DNA of 64,000 nt from Prevotella sp. tc2-28 (GTDB lineage Bacteria > Bacteroidota > Bacteroidia > Bacteroidales > Bacteroidaceae), in the NCBI RefSeq assembly GCF_900107705.1, contig NZ_FNRE01000015.1, forward strand, positions 1-64,000, given 5' to 3'. Of the stretch, positions 27,130-35,534 are shown piece by piece. The position numbers and the translations under genes are program-made. The notes under the pieces were generated by a model that saw nothing but the letters and a program-made list of their open reading frames with translations, did not search any database and was not told where the DNA came from. How positions within the stretch are numbered: position 1 is the stretch's first letter; every line of letters starts with the position of its first letter.

Positions 27130-29289
27130 ATGAAAAGAATACTAACCTTAACGGTGCTGGCACTGATGGTGCTGGGCACAGCAACAGCTGAAAACGACGT
27201 GATAGGTAAACAACATATCAAGCTGAATAGTCGCATGATGACGCCTGAGGCTCTTTGGGCCATGGGACGCATTGGCACCGTAGAAGCTTCGCCAAACGGT
27301 CGCCAGGTGGTCTATCAAGTAGGCTATTATAGCGTAAAGCAGAACAAGAGTCATCAGGTTATCTGCATCATGGATGCCGACGGAAAGAACAACCGCCAGC
27401 TGACAACGAGCAGCAAGAGCGAAAGCGATCCCACATGGCTCGACGCCCAGACTATCGCCTTTCTGAGCAAGGGAGAAGTATGGACTATGCGTCCTGATGG
27501 TTCTGAGCGCAAGCAACTGTCTGAAACCGACGGAAAGGTTGAAGGATTCAAGTTCTCACCAGACCGTCAGAAGGTCATCATCCTCAAGTCAATACCTTTC
27601 AATGAGGTCATCCAAAAGAATCCAGACGACCTGCCTAAGGCCACAGGTCGACGCGTTACTGATCTTATGTATCGCCACTGGGACCATTATGTAGAGAGTA
27701 TCCAACACCCCTTCCTCTGTTCAGTAAGTAGCGATAAGATTGCCACAGACATGACGGATATCCTCGAAGGTGAACCTTTCGAATGTCCTATGGAGCCTTT
27801 TGGCGGTATCGAACAATTGACATGGAGCCCTGACTCAAAGACAATCGCCTATACTTGTCGAAAGAAGAAAGGTATCGACTATGCCACTTCTACTGACGCT
27901 GACATTTATTTATATAATATAGGTACGCGCGAGACTCGGAACCTCTGCAAGCCTGAGGGTTACGTAGCTCCGAAGTACGACCCCAGCCACACCTTGGCTG
28001 ACCAGGCTGTCAATCGCAACACACAGGAGAACAACCCTGGCTATGACCAGAACCCACAGTTCTCACCTGATGGTAAGTTCATCGCATGGCAGTCTATGGC
28101 TCGTGATGGTTACGAGGCAGACCTCAACCGTCTTTGCATTTACTCGTTGGAAGATGGCAGGAAACACTATATCAATTGGAAGAGCGACGTGGAATCTTTC
28201 TGCTGGGCTCCTCTGAATGACAAGCAAGCCAATCTCTATTTTATCAGTGTATGGCACGGTTGCGCTAACATGTATAGCTGTAATTGGAAAGGAGAAGTAA
28301 AGCAGTTGACAGAAGACTGGGCTGACTGGACTTCCCTGCAACTGGCTAACGACGGCAAGCGCATAGTGGCTACTCGTCAAAGCCTCAGCACTCCGACAGA
28401 CATTTATATGGTGACACCGGGAAAGAATGTAGAGAAGACCAAGATTGAGCAGATTTCCTTTGAGAACAAGCATATCCTCGACCAACTGACGTTCGGTAAG
28501 ATGCAGCAATACTGGGTACCAACTACTGATGGCAAGAAAGAACTTGTCTGGGTAATGCTACCGGCTAACTATGAAGAAGGCAAGAAATACCCCACCCTGC
28601 TTTTCTGTGAAGGAGGTCCTCAGTCTCCAGTCTCTCAGTTTTGGTCGTATCGCTGGAATTTCCAGATAATGGCTGCAAATGGCTATGTTGTCGTAGCACC
28701 TAACCGTCATGGTCTTCCGGGATTTGGACAAGAATGGAAAGAGGAGATTAGCGGTGATTGGACAGGCCAGTGCATGGACGACTACCTGTCTGCCATCGAT
28801 TTCGCTGCAGACTCACTGCCTTTCGTTGATCGCAACAAACTGGGAGCTGTAGGTGCCTCCTTCGGTGGATTCTCCGTTTACTATCTTGCAGGTCATCACA
28901 ACAAGCGTTTCAAGGCATTTATCGCCCACGACGGTGCCTTCAACCTGGAATCGATGTATACGGATACTGAGGAAGTATTCTTCTCCAACTGGGAGTACGA
29001 CGATGCCTATTGGAATAAGAACCGCACCAGCCGTGCAGCAAAGACTTACGAGAATTCTCCCCATAAGTTTGTCGACAAATGGGACACCCCTATCCTCTGC
29101 ATCCACGGAGAGAAAGACTATCGAATCGTCTATAACCAAGGTATGGGCGCCTTCAACGCTGCCCGCCTGAGAGGTATTCCTGCAGAGTTGCTGATATTCC
29201 CTGACGAGAACCACTGGGTACTGAAGCCCCAGAACGGCATACTCTGGCAGCGCACCTTCTTCAACTGGCTTGACCGCTGGTTGAAATAA
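27130..29289 (+). CDS. Secreted S9-family prolyl oligopeptidase-type peptidase
   Basis: A 719-residue protein with a signal peptide (RILTLTVLALMVLGTATA). A PD40/WD-like beta-propeller (VEGFKFSPDRQKVI, IEQLTWSPDSKTIAY, NPQFSPDGKFIAWQS) precedes an alpha/beta hydrolase domain. The triad is visible: Ser577 in GASFGGFS, Asp663 in HGEKDYR and His695 in ENHWV. It should cleave short peptides in the periplasm, as dipeptidyl-peptidase 4/5-like enzymes do. It lies 17 nt after the DUF1846 gene and probably ends that operon. Confidence 0.93.
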   Translation: MKRILTLTVLALMVLGTATAENDVIGKQHIKLNSRMMTPEALWAMGRIGTVEASPNGRQVVYQVGYYSVKQNKSHQVICIMDADGKNNRQLTTSSKSESDPTWLDAQTIAFLSKGEVWTMRPDGSERKQLSETDGKVEGFKFSPDRQKVIILKSIPFNEVIQKNPDDLPKATGRRVTDLMYRHWDHYVESIQHPFLCSVSSDKIATDMTDILEGEPFECPMEPFGGIEQLTWSPDSKTIAYTCRKKKGIDYATSTDADIYLYNIGTRETRNLCKPEGYVAPKYDPSHTLADQAVNRNTQENNPGYDQNPQFSPDGKFIAWQSMARDGYEADLNRLCIYSLEDGRKHYINWKSDVESFCWAPLNDKQANLYFISVWHGCANMYSCNWKGEVKQLTEDWADWTSLQLANDGKRIVATRQSLSTPTDIYMVTPGKNVEKTKIEQISFENKHILDQLTFGKMQQYWVPTTDGKKELVWVMLPANYEEGKKYPTLLFCEGGPQSPVSQFWSYRWNFQIMAANGYVVVAPNRHGLPGFGQEWKEEISGDWTGQCMDDYLSAIDFAADSLPFVDRNKLGAVGASFGGFSVYYLAGHHNKRFKAFIAHDGAFNLESMYTDTEEVFFSNWEYDDAYWNKNRTSRAAKTYENSPHKFVDKWDTPILCIHGEKDYRIVYNQGMGAFNAARLRGIPAELLIFPDENHWVLKPQNGILWQRTFFNWLDRWLK

Positions 29290-29311
29290 GCAACCTTTTC
29301 AAATGTACAAC

Positions 29312-29346
29312 AAGGGGGTATGACAATTGGTCATGCCCCTTTGTTT
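29312..29346. terminator. Bidirectional hairpin between convergent genes
   Basis: AAGGGGGTATGAC pairs with GTCATGCCCCTTT across AATTG, followed by GTTTTG. It lies between the S9 peptidase stop and the phosphatase stop, overlapping the latter. Confidence 0.75.
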
Positions 29347-31112
29347 TGATAACGTATGGCTAGCAGAGTCAGATCATCACTTTGCTCAGCTCCTTCCGCA
29401 AAGTCATGAACGGCCTTCGTCACATGAGTCACCAAAGCCTCGCAACTGCCATTCTCCACGACGGTTTCCTGTACACGCTTCAAACCAAACTGTTCGCGTC
29501 GCACATTCATAGCTTCCGTCAGTCCATCGGTATAGAGGAACAACATCGTACCCGGTTCCAGCATCATCTCCTGCTGACTAAAACTGACATCATCAAATAC
29601 GCCTAATGGCAGATGAGGATTGGCATCCAATTGTCCCTTGCCCACAATGACAGGTTTGTCATGACCTGCGTTACAATAAGACAGACGGCCTGTAGGCAGA
29701 TCCAGCACGCCAATGAAGAAAGTAATGAACATATTCGACTTGTTGCGAAGACACAAAATCTCATTCAGCGCCTGCATGATATGGGCAGCGTTACTTTCCT
29801 TCGTCGAAGCCACACGGAACAGCGACTGTGCCTGTGCCATAATCATCGCAGAGGGAACTCCTTTTCCACTGACATCGCCAATACAGAAGAATAGTTTCTC
29901 ATTGCGGATGAAGAAATCAAACAGGTCACCACCAACCTCACGGGCAGGCAACAACTGTCCATACACATCAATATCCGTACGGTCGGGGAAGGGTGGAAAA
30001 TCCTTGGGCAGCATCGACTGCTGAATATTGCTCGCTATACGAAGCTCGTCGGCTATGCGTTTCTGCTCCATGTCCTTCTGGTTTAAAGTGATGATGTTTC
30101 TAATCATCCTATGTATAATAAAGCCTAACAGCAGGAAACCCGCCAGCATCAACAACATGCTATATTTCCGAATTTTATCTAGTCCACCATACACTTCACT
30201 GTCGTAGCATACCAACGCAACCGTCCAAAAAGGATCATGGTGCATTTGCAGATAGTAGATATAGGCCTTATCTTCTTTCTCATCGTCGTAGAACTCGATA
30301 TACCTCACATTGTCAGCGTCAGCCAACAGATGGTCAACGGTAGAGTCGTTAATGAGCATGACTACCTGGTCACGACGTTTCTTGCTGACAATTTTCTCTG
30401 ATGGACCTCCTACAAGTTGTCCTTTCGGTGTCAGGAAGAGTTCGAACGACGATGTTTTATGGTGATGAGCATTCAATGTGTCACCCAGCCATGACAACGA
30501 CACATCGAGTCCATAGGCAGCTATCAGTCGATTATTCTTGTCCAACAACGGATAGGTATAGGTTGTCAGCGACTGTACACCCGATGTACTTTTGTATTCA
30601 TAAGGATCACTCCAGAAAGGTTCGTGCTGCTTCATGATTCTAATGAACCCCGGATGTTCCAGATAATTGTGTCCCTCCAACTCACCAAGCTGCTCCGTCA
30701 TGATTTTCCCATTCTTCTCGTAGACATAAGGTTCATAGAGTCGTCCCTTCTCTTTATAATAATAAGGTGTAAAAGCCAGAAATCCGCCCACAACCTTATC
30801 GTTTACTTTGACCACATGGCTCAGCGTATTAGTAATCGAATCGGGGGTTTCCAGACTTTTCCTAACATCCCAAATATGCTCTTTCAACGTCTGTTCGGCA
30901 GAGTTCAGCGTTGCTCTAAGGTCACGCACCTTCACACCGAGATCCATCAATACACGCTGTTCCATCTCACTCTCCAGCATTTGACGTGAGTAGTAATACT
31001 GAAGTGCAGACACCAACTCCAGCAGCAAGGCTGCGACGGCAACCACCGCCACATTGCGCCATCCCCCGCGATGAATCAACCTATAGGTCCAATTTATCTT
31101 CTCTTTCTTCAT
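29331..31112 (-). CDS. Membrane sensor with SpoIIE-type PP2C phosphatase domain
   Basis: A 593-residue protein. TM1 is at about 19-38, a periplasmic Cache-like sensor domain at 40-310, TM2 at about 318-336, a short coiled linker follows, then the SpoIIE/PP2C phosphatase from 360 on. QSMLPKDFPP, EVGGDLFDF (Asp396) and IGDVSGKGVPSAM (Asp413) mark the metal-binding phosphatase core; TDGLTEAMN is the later motif. Such proteins sense a ligand outside and dephosphorylate an anti-sigma-antagonist or similar partner inside. No STAS or anti-sigma gene is adjacent, so the partner is elsewhere. A full-consensus promoter lies only 10 nt before the ATG. Confidence 0.9.
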   Translation of the reverse strand: MKKEKINWTYRLIHRGGWRNVAVVAVAALLLELVSALQYYYSRQMLESEMEQRVLMDLGVKVRDLRATLNSAEQTLKEHIWDVRKSLETPDSITNTLSHVVKVNDKVVGGFLAFTPYYYKEKGRLYEPYVYEKNGKIMTEQLGELEGHNYLEHPGFIRIMKQHEPFWSDPYEYKSTSGVQSLTTYTYPLLDKNNRLIAAYGLDVSLSWLGDTLNAHHHKTSSFELFLTPKGQLVGGPSEKIVSKKRRDQVVMLINDSTVDHLLADADNVRYIEFYDDEKEDKAYIYYLQMHHDPFWTVALVCYDSEVYGGLDKIRKYSMLLMLAGFLLLGFIIHRMIRNIITLNQKDMEQKRIADELRIASNIQQSMLPKDFPPFPDRTDIDVYGQLLPAREVGGDLFDFFIRNEKLFFCIGDVSGKGVPSAMIMAQAQSLFRVASTKESNAAHIMQALNEILCLRNKSNMFITFFIGVLDLPTGRLSYCNAGHDKPVIVGKGQLDANPHLPLGVFDDVSFSQQEMMLEPGTMLFLYTDGLTEAMNVRREQFGLKRVQETVVENGSCEALVTHVTKAVHDFAEGAEQSDDLTLLAIRYQNKGA

Positions 31113-31122
31113 ACTTTATCGG

Positions 31123-31153
31123 CAAAGGTACGAAAAGTCATCAGTAAAACAAA
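31123..31153 (-). promoter_or_regulatory. Phosphatase gene -33/-7 promoter
   Basis: Minus strand TTTG (31150-31153), 19 bp, TACCTTTG (31123-31130); the -7 box ends 10 nt before ATG 31112. Confidence 0.8.
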
Positions 31154-31172
31154 GAATCTAAGAACTTTTTTG

Positions 31173-31180
31173 TACCTTTG
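31173..31180 (+). promoter_or_regulatory. -7 box of the MFS gene
   Basis: TACCTTTG, 43 nt before ATG 31224. Confidence 0.65.
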
Positions 31181-31223
31181 CAGTCAAAATCACAAAAAAA
31201 ATAAAAATATAACAATAATTCAA

Positions 31224-32846
31224 ATGGTTCAACAAATTCAAAAAACGTTGAGAGACTCAGCAGCGATGCGCTGGACTGCACTACTGCTTTTGGCCATGGC
31301 CATGTTCTGTAGCTATATCTTCATGGACATTCTCTCACCCATCAAGGATCTCATGCAGGAGACACGAGGATGGGACTCTACCGCCTTTGGCACCATGCAG
31401 GGTTCCGAGGTATTCCTTAACGTATTCGTATTCTTCCTTATTTTCGCAGGCATCATCCTCGACAAGATGGGTGTTCGCTTCACAGCGGTCCTTTCAGCTG
31501 CTGTCATGTTGGTAGGTGCTTGTGTCAAGTGGTATGCAATCAGCGACAGCTTCATTGGCAGCGGATTGGAGACGTGGTTTAACAACAACTTAAACTACAT
31601 CCCGCTGTTCGACGAACTAGGGGTTTCACCCTTCTATGCCGGCATGCCTGCTTCTGCTAAGTTTGCTGCTTGCGGCTTTATGATTTTCGGTTGTGGTTGT
31701 GAAATGGCAGGCATTACCGTGTCCAGAGGTATCGTAAAGTGGTTCAAAGGTCGTGAGATGGCGCTGGCAATGGGTTCTGAGATGGCATTGGCCCGCCTGG
31801 GTGTTGCCACCTGTATGATCTTCTCGCCTTTCTTTGCCCGCCTGGGTGGTGAGGTCAGCGTTAGCCGCTCTGTTGCCTTTGGTGTCGTACTGATGTGTAT
31901 TGCGCTCATCATGACCATCGTCTATTTCTTCATGGATCAGAAACTCGACGCACAGACCGGTGAGGCTGAAGAAAAAGACGATCCCTTCAAGGTCAGCGAC
32001 ATCGGTAAGATCCTCTCCGACAGCGGTTTCTGGATTGTTGCCTTGCTGTGTGTGCTCTACTATTCTGCCATATTCCCCTTCCAGAAGTATGCTGTCAACA
32101 TGCTTCAGTGCAACCTGACACTGACATTGCCTGCAGCAGACTCTTTCTGGGCAAAACCCGACGTGACCATCATTCAGTACGTCATCATGCTTCTGGTGGC
32201 TGCAACCGGTTTTGCCTCTAACTTCCAGAAAAAGGCTAATATGAGATATGGGCTGTTGTGCATCTCTGTCCTTGCCCTGATTACCTACTGCTATATGGGC
32301 TTTATGCGTCAGTCTGCGGAGTCTATCTTTGCCGTATTCCCCTTGTTGGCAGTGCTCATCACTCCTATCCTAGGCAGTTATCTCGATCATCATGGCAAAG
32401 CAGCCACCATGCTGGTGCTGGGTTCATTGCTGCTCATTGGATGTCACCTGACATTCGCCTTTGTATTGCCCATGTTCAAGGGTAATGCGGTTGGAGGTAT
32501 CATCATTGCCTATACCACCATTTTGGTCTTGGGAGCATCATTCTCCTTGGTACCCGCTTCGTTGTGGCCCTCTGTGCCCAAGCTCGTTGATGCCAAGGTA
32601 ATTGGCTCTGCCTATGCCCTCATCTTCTGGATCCAGAACATCGGTCTCTGGCTATTTCCACTGCTCATCGGCAAGGTGCTTGATGCCACCAACCCTGGTG
32701 TCACCGACCCCACTCAGTTCGATTATACCGCGCCACTCGTCATGCTTGCCTCGCTGGGTGTAGCAGCCCTCTTGTTAGGCCTGTTGCTGAAGGTGGTTGA
32801 CAAGAAGAAAGGTATCGGACTCGAGGAGCCGAATATCAAGGCATAA
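31224..32846 (+). CDS. Major facilitator superfamily permease
   Basis: The protein has 540 residues from ATG 31224. The frame runs back to 31071, but that part lies upstream of the promoter and antisense to the phosphatase gene. Twelve or so membrane helices, the MFS loop FAGIILDKMGVRFTAVL between helices 2 and 3, and a mid-protein cytoplasmic loop (DQKLDAQTGEAEEKDD) are visible. A long periplasmic loop separates helices 3 and 4. It resembles the MFSD1-like or sugar/organic-anion MFS branch; the substrate is unknown. It is monocistronic with a strong terminator. Confidence 0.85.
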   Translation: MVQQIQKTLRDSAAMRWTALLLLAMAMFCSYIFMDILSPIKDLMQETRGWDSTAFGTMQGSEVFLNVFVFFLIFAGIILDKMGVRFTAVLSAAVMLVGACVKWYAISDSFIGSGLETWFNNNLNYIPLFDELGVSPFYAGMPASAKFAACGFMIFGCGCEMAGITVSRGIVKWFKGREMALAMGSEMALARLGVATCMIFSPFFARLGGEVSVSRSVAFGVVLMCIALIMTIVYFFMDQKLDAQTGEAEEKDDPFKVSDIGKILSDSGFWIVALLCVLYYSAIFPFQKYAVNMLQCNLTLTLPAADSFWAKPDVTIIQYVIMLLVAATGFASNFQKKANMRYGLLCISVLALITYCYMGFMRQSAESIFAVFPLLAVLITPILGSYLDHHGKAATMLVLGSLLLIGCHLTFAFVLPMFKGNAVGGIIIAYTTILVLGASFSLVPASLWPSVPKLVDAKVIGSAYALIFWIQNIGLWLFPLLIGKVLDATNPGVTDPTQFDYTAPLVMLASLGVAALLLGLLLKVVDKKKGIGLEEPNIKA

Positions 32847-32867
32847 TCACCAAATGCAAAACGAAAA

Positions 32868-32903
32868 AAGAGTCGCTATCATCCACTGGTAGCGATTCTT
32901 TTG
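32868..32903 (+). terminator. Intrinsic terminator of the MFS gene
   Basis: AAGAGTCGCTATCA pairs with TGGTAGCGATTCTT across TCCAC, then TTG and T runs; two G-T wobbles favour the plus-strand RNA. Confidence 0.85.
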
Positions 32904-32936
32904 TTTGGGCTCGTCAATAAGCGGGGGGTATTTTGC

Positions 32937-33062
32937 AATAACCCAGCCTTATTGTGAAATAACCCAGCCTTATTGTGAAATAACCCAGCCTTATTGATGA
33001 ATAACCCTTCCTTATTCAAAAATACTTCCGGAGTATGCTAAAATACTCCGAAAGAAAAAAAA
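32937..33062. repeat. Six-unit 21-bp tandem array of short dyads
   Basis: Units of 21 bp begin at 32937, 32958, 32979, 33000, 33021 and 33042. The first three read AATAACCCAGCCTTATTGTG with little change, and each contains the inverted pair AATAA/TTATT. The fourth keeps AATAACCC and TTATT with another centre. The fifth has a different but better dyad (ATACT-TCCGG-AGTAT). The sixth keeps only the left half. The array sits between a terminator and the 3' end of the leftward DUF3943 gene, so it is non-coding. Confidence 0.8.
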
Positions 33063-33104
33063 TTTACTCCAAGAGAAATGAAAACTAGTGTAATGATGAT
33101 TCGA

Positions 33105-34589
33105 TTAAAAGTAATAGGTAAATCCAGCCTTCGTCTCAAATGTCTTAGCTTCCTTGTTTGAGTGTTCCTTATAACGTGTATTTCGATGATAATAGGAACC
33201 GGAAAGGGTAAGACTGCAACGTTTCCAGAGGTCGACCTCGAAGATGGGAGTAACCACAAACAGCCCTGCATTACCTTCATCGCCCTGCACATTGAGATAG
33301 CGCAGATCGTCTATCTTAAGCTCAGACTTCTTATAACCTACCCATGTAAAGATACGGAAATACTTGACATGCAGATCGAAACGCCCCCAATTGCCAAACT
33401 CCAGGTGCGTCTTCGTCTTAATACTGAATCCGCTGCCCATGTTGTAGTCACGCTCCAGCACATTAAAGTAGTCGCTTTTGGTACCACCTAGCAAGATAGC
33501 ATCGAGAAAAAGGCGTTGTTCCCAACTGGAAATGAAACCTTTCTGGTGTTCGCCAGCAAAGATAAATCCAGGTCCCAAGGCTGCCGGTTCGCTGATACGA
33601 TAGGGTGTCTGGTCCGATCCATCAATGACTGGACTCGAATCGTAGTAGTTGAAATGCTGGTAGATGCCAAACTCGCCCAGTTTTCCGTTCTTATCCAATA
33701 TCGGAGTACTCCACAAACGTCCAACAATGTGCAGGTCGTTGATGAACGGCTGGTTAGAACTAAGACCAAAGGTAACGTCAACGTCGAAGAAATCAAAAGG
33801 AGTTGTATGCCGTTCGCCATCCACAGCATCCCCATAGACAAGGAACAGGTCGATGAAGGGATTGCTTTCACCACCCGTCAACTTGCCCTTGTCAGCCAGA
33901 TATCGCCAACCTGCCGACATGGAGAATTTAACAGGGAAACGGTGGGCGTCGTGATACTTGTAATGTGTACTCTTGACCCTCCACGCATCGCCACGTGCCA
34001 GGCGGGCAATGCCCTTCATAGGATTAATAACGAAGGCTGCCGCCTCACGCAGGAAACGTCCGAAACCGCGCTGACGATCATCGAGAATGATGTCACTCAC
34101 ACGATGCGTTATCTCACCAAGAGCCATACCACCCATCGTTGTCGTGATAATATCGTTAACAGCTGGCGGGTCTTTCTCGCCAAAGAGTTCCCACATCAGC
34201 GAACCACCCAGTGCATAAGGTGCCGACTCCCAGAAATTCATACCGTTAGAACGGGCCACATTGAAGTATAGATTACCATGATAAGGATGGGCAAACATGT
34301 TCATGATGAATACGTCGTTGTCCCACACAAAACCTGTGTTTAGGTTGTCGCGGATGGTACGCATCGTTGTTTGGGCAAACTCCTCCTTTGTGACATAACG
34401 GTTGTAGAGTTGTACACTAGTGTTCAGTGCCGTTACAGCTGCTGCCGCTACCCACGGATGCTTCTTCTGCGGCTGAGCCATAATAGAGTCAGGGCAGATA
34501 GTCGAATCAGCCTTTTCCATCGGTGTCTGCTGAGCCATCGCTGCCAACGACATCAAGAGGAACAATACCGTATGTAGTAGCTTCATCAT
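33105..34589 (-). CDS. DUF3943 outer-membrane-type protein
   Basis: The protein has 494 residues from ATG 34589. A signal peptide (LLHTVLFLLMSLAAMA) is followed by AYN-type membrane-near helices (PWVAAAAVTALNTSVQLYNRY). The DUF3943 hallmark NMFAHPYHGNLYFNVARSNGMNFWES is present, then a beta-barrel-like C-terminus ending in KAGFTYYF, with the terminal Phe of outer-membrane barrels. It is the last gene of a leftward run of five. Its function is unknown. Confidence 0.85.
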   Translation of the reverse strand: MMKLLHTVLFLLMSLAAMAQQTPMEKADSTICPDSIMAQPQKKHPWVAAAAVTALNTSVQLYNRYVTKEEFAQTTMRTIRDNLNTGFVWDNDVFIMNMFAHPYHGNLYFNVARSNGMNFWESAPYALGGSLMWELFGEKDPPAVNDIITTTMGGMALGEITHRVSDIILDDRQRGFGRFLREAAAFVINPMKGIARLARGDAWRVKSTHYKYHDAHRFPVKFSMSAGWRYLADKGKLTGGESNPFIDLFLVYGDAVDGERHTTPFDFFDVDVTFGLSSNQPFINDLHIVGRLWSTPILDKNGKLGEFGIYQHFNYYDSSPVIDGSDQTPYRISEPAALGPGFIFAGEHQKGFISSWEQRLFLDAILLGGTKSDYFNVLERDYNMGSGFSIKTKTHLEFGNWGRFDLHVKYFRIFTWVGYKKSELKIDDLRYLNVQGDEGNAGLFVVTPIFEVDLWKRCSLTLSGSYYHRNTRYKEHSNKEAKTFETKAGFTYYF

Positions 34590-34616
34590 CACAAATGCTG
34601 CGGCAAATAAAATCAA

Positions 34617-35534
34617 TTAATATTGAAAACGTACGACCAAAGGAAGATGATCGCTAAAACCACGCTGATATCGAAGACCATTGAAAGTACGGAAGGGTTT
34701 AACACCTCCATATTTTTTGTCTTCCTCCAAAAGGAAGGGGGCATCGTTGATATAGGCTGTTGACACATGGCCACTCAATGCAGCACTAACGAAAATATGG
34801 TCTATACTCTCCCAACGTCCTTGATAGCGATAGGTTCCCTCTGCCCCATGACTGCCTTGTGCTTCACGGCTGACATTCGTCAGTGCATGGTCTTCCAGAA
34901 AACGCAAGGCAGGGTCATTCGCTCCATCGTTGAAATCGCCAGCAATGACAACCTTAGCATGAGCAGATAAATGACTGATGGCTTCAACCAACTGGTCTGC
35001 TACCACCTGACGATTGGGACGTGTCTGCTTCTCGCCACCAAAGCGACTGGGCGCATGAACGACAAAGACATGAAGGGTATCGCCTGATATAATCTCCCCC
35101 TGCACATAGAGGATATCACGCGTAGGACGCATGCCTTCCAATGGAGTGACAGCAAGAAAATCATAACAGATAGGACGGAAGGAGAATGGCTGATAAAGCA
35201 AAGCCACATCAATGCCTCGGAGATCGGGCGACTCGGTCATCAAGAATTCATAACCGGCATGGCGGAGCAAGGAGCGACGGGTTAAGTCAAAGAGACAGGA
35301 GTCATTCTCCACCTCAACCATAGCGACGAGGTCCGGAATACCATTTTCCTGACACGACAAGATTTCTTGTCCTATATGGTTCACCTTACGCCAATAGCGG
35401 GCAGGAGTCCATTTACGCACTGAAGCAGGCAACCACTCGGTATCCTGCTTCAGTGAATCATGATGACAATCAAAGAGATTCTCGCAGTTCAGTTCCACGA
35501 GTGTCAGCCATGATGTCAGAAGAAGACTTAACAT
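34617..35534 (-). CDS. Endonuclease/exonuclease/phosphatase-family protein, secreted type
   Basis: The protein has 305 residues from ATG 35534, which overlaps the transporter stop by 7 nt. A hydrophobic leader (LSLLLTSWLTLV) precedes the fold. The EEP fold is shown by NCENLFD, AMVEVEND (catalytic Glu), FVVHAPSRFGG, IAGDFNDGAND and GFSDHLPLVV (catalytic Asp-His). Relatives cleave phosphodiester bonds in nucleic acids or lipids. The leader suggests an extracytoplasmic nuclease, which fits a neighbouring peptide transporter in nutrient scavenging, but this is inference. Confidence 0.85.
   Translation of the reverse strand: MLSLLLTSWLTLVELNCENLFDCHHDSLKQDTEWLPASVRKWTPARYWRKVNHIGQEILSCQENGIPDLVAMVEVENDSCLFDLTRRSLLRHAGYEFLMTESPDLRGIDVALLYQPFSFRPICYDFLAVTPLEGMRPTRDILYVQGEIISGDTLHVFVVHAPSRFGGEKQTRPNRQVVADQLVEAISHLSAHAKVVIAGDFNDGANDPALRFLEDHALTNVSREAQGSHGAEGTYRYQGRWESIDHIFVSAALSGHVSTAYINDAPFLLEEDKKYGGVKPFRTFNGLRYQRGFSDHLPLVVRFQY

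Noticed and set aside
29331-31112. Anti-phage or partner-switching cassette around the SpoIIE phosphatase
   Set aside because: No STAS, anti-sigma or sigma gene is adjacent; the neighbours are an ordinary peptidase and permease.
31071-31223. N-terminal extension of the MFS protein
   Set aside because: It lies upstream of the -7 box at 31173 and partly antisense to the phosphatase start; MVQQIQ at 31224 is the natural start.
32937-33062. CRISPR array
   Set aside because: Units of 21 bp abut directly and drift in sequence, so there is no repeat-spacer pattern.
33516-34271. A 251-codon plus-strand frame inside the DUF3943 gene
   Set aside because: The minus strand encodes a signal peptide and family motifs over the same bases; the plus frame has no upstream promoter.
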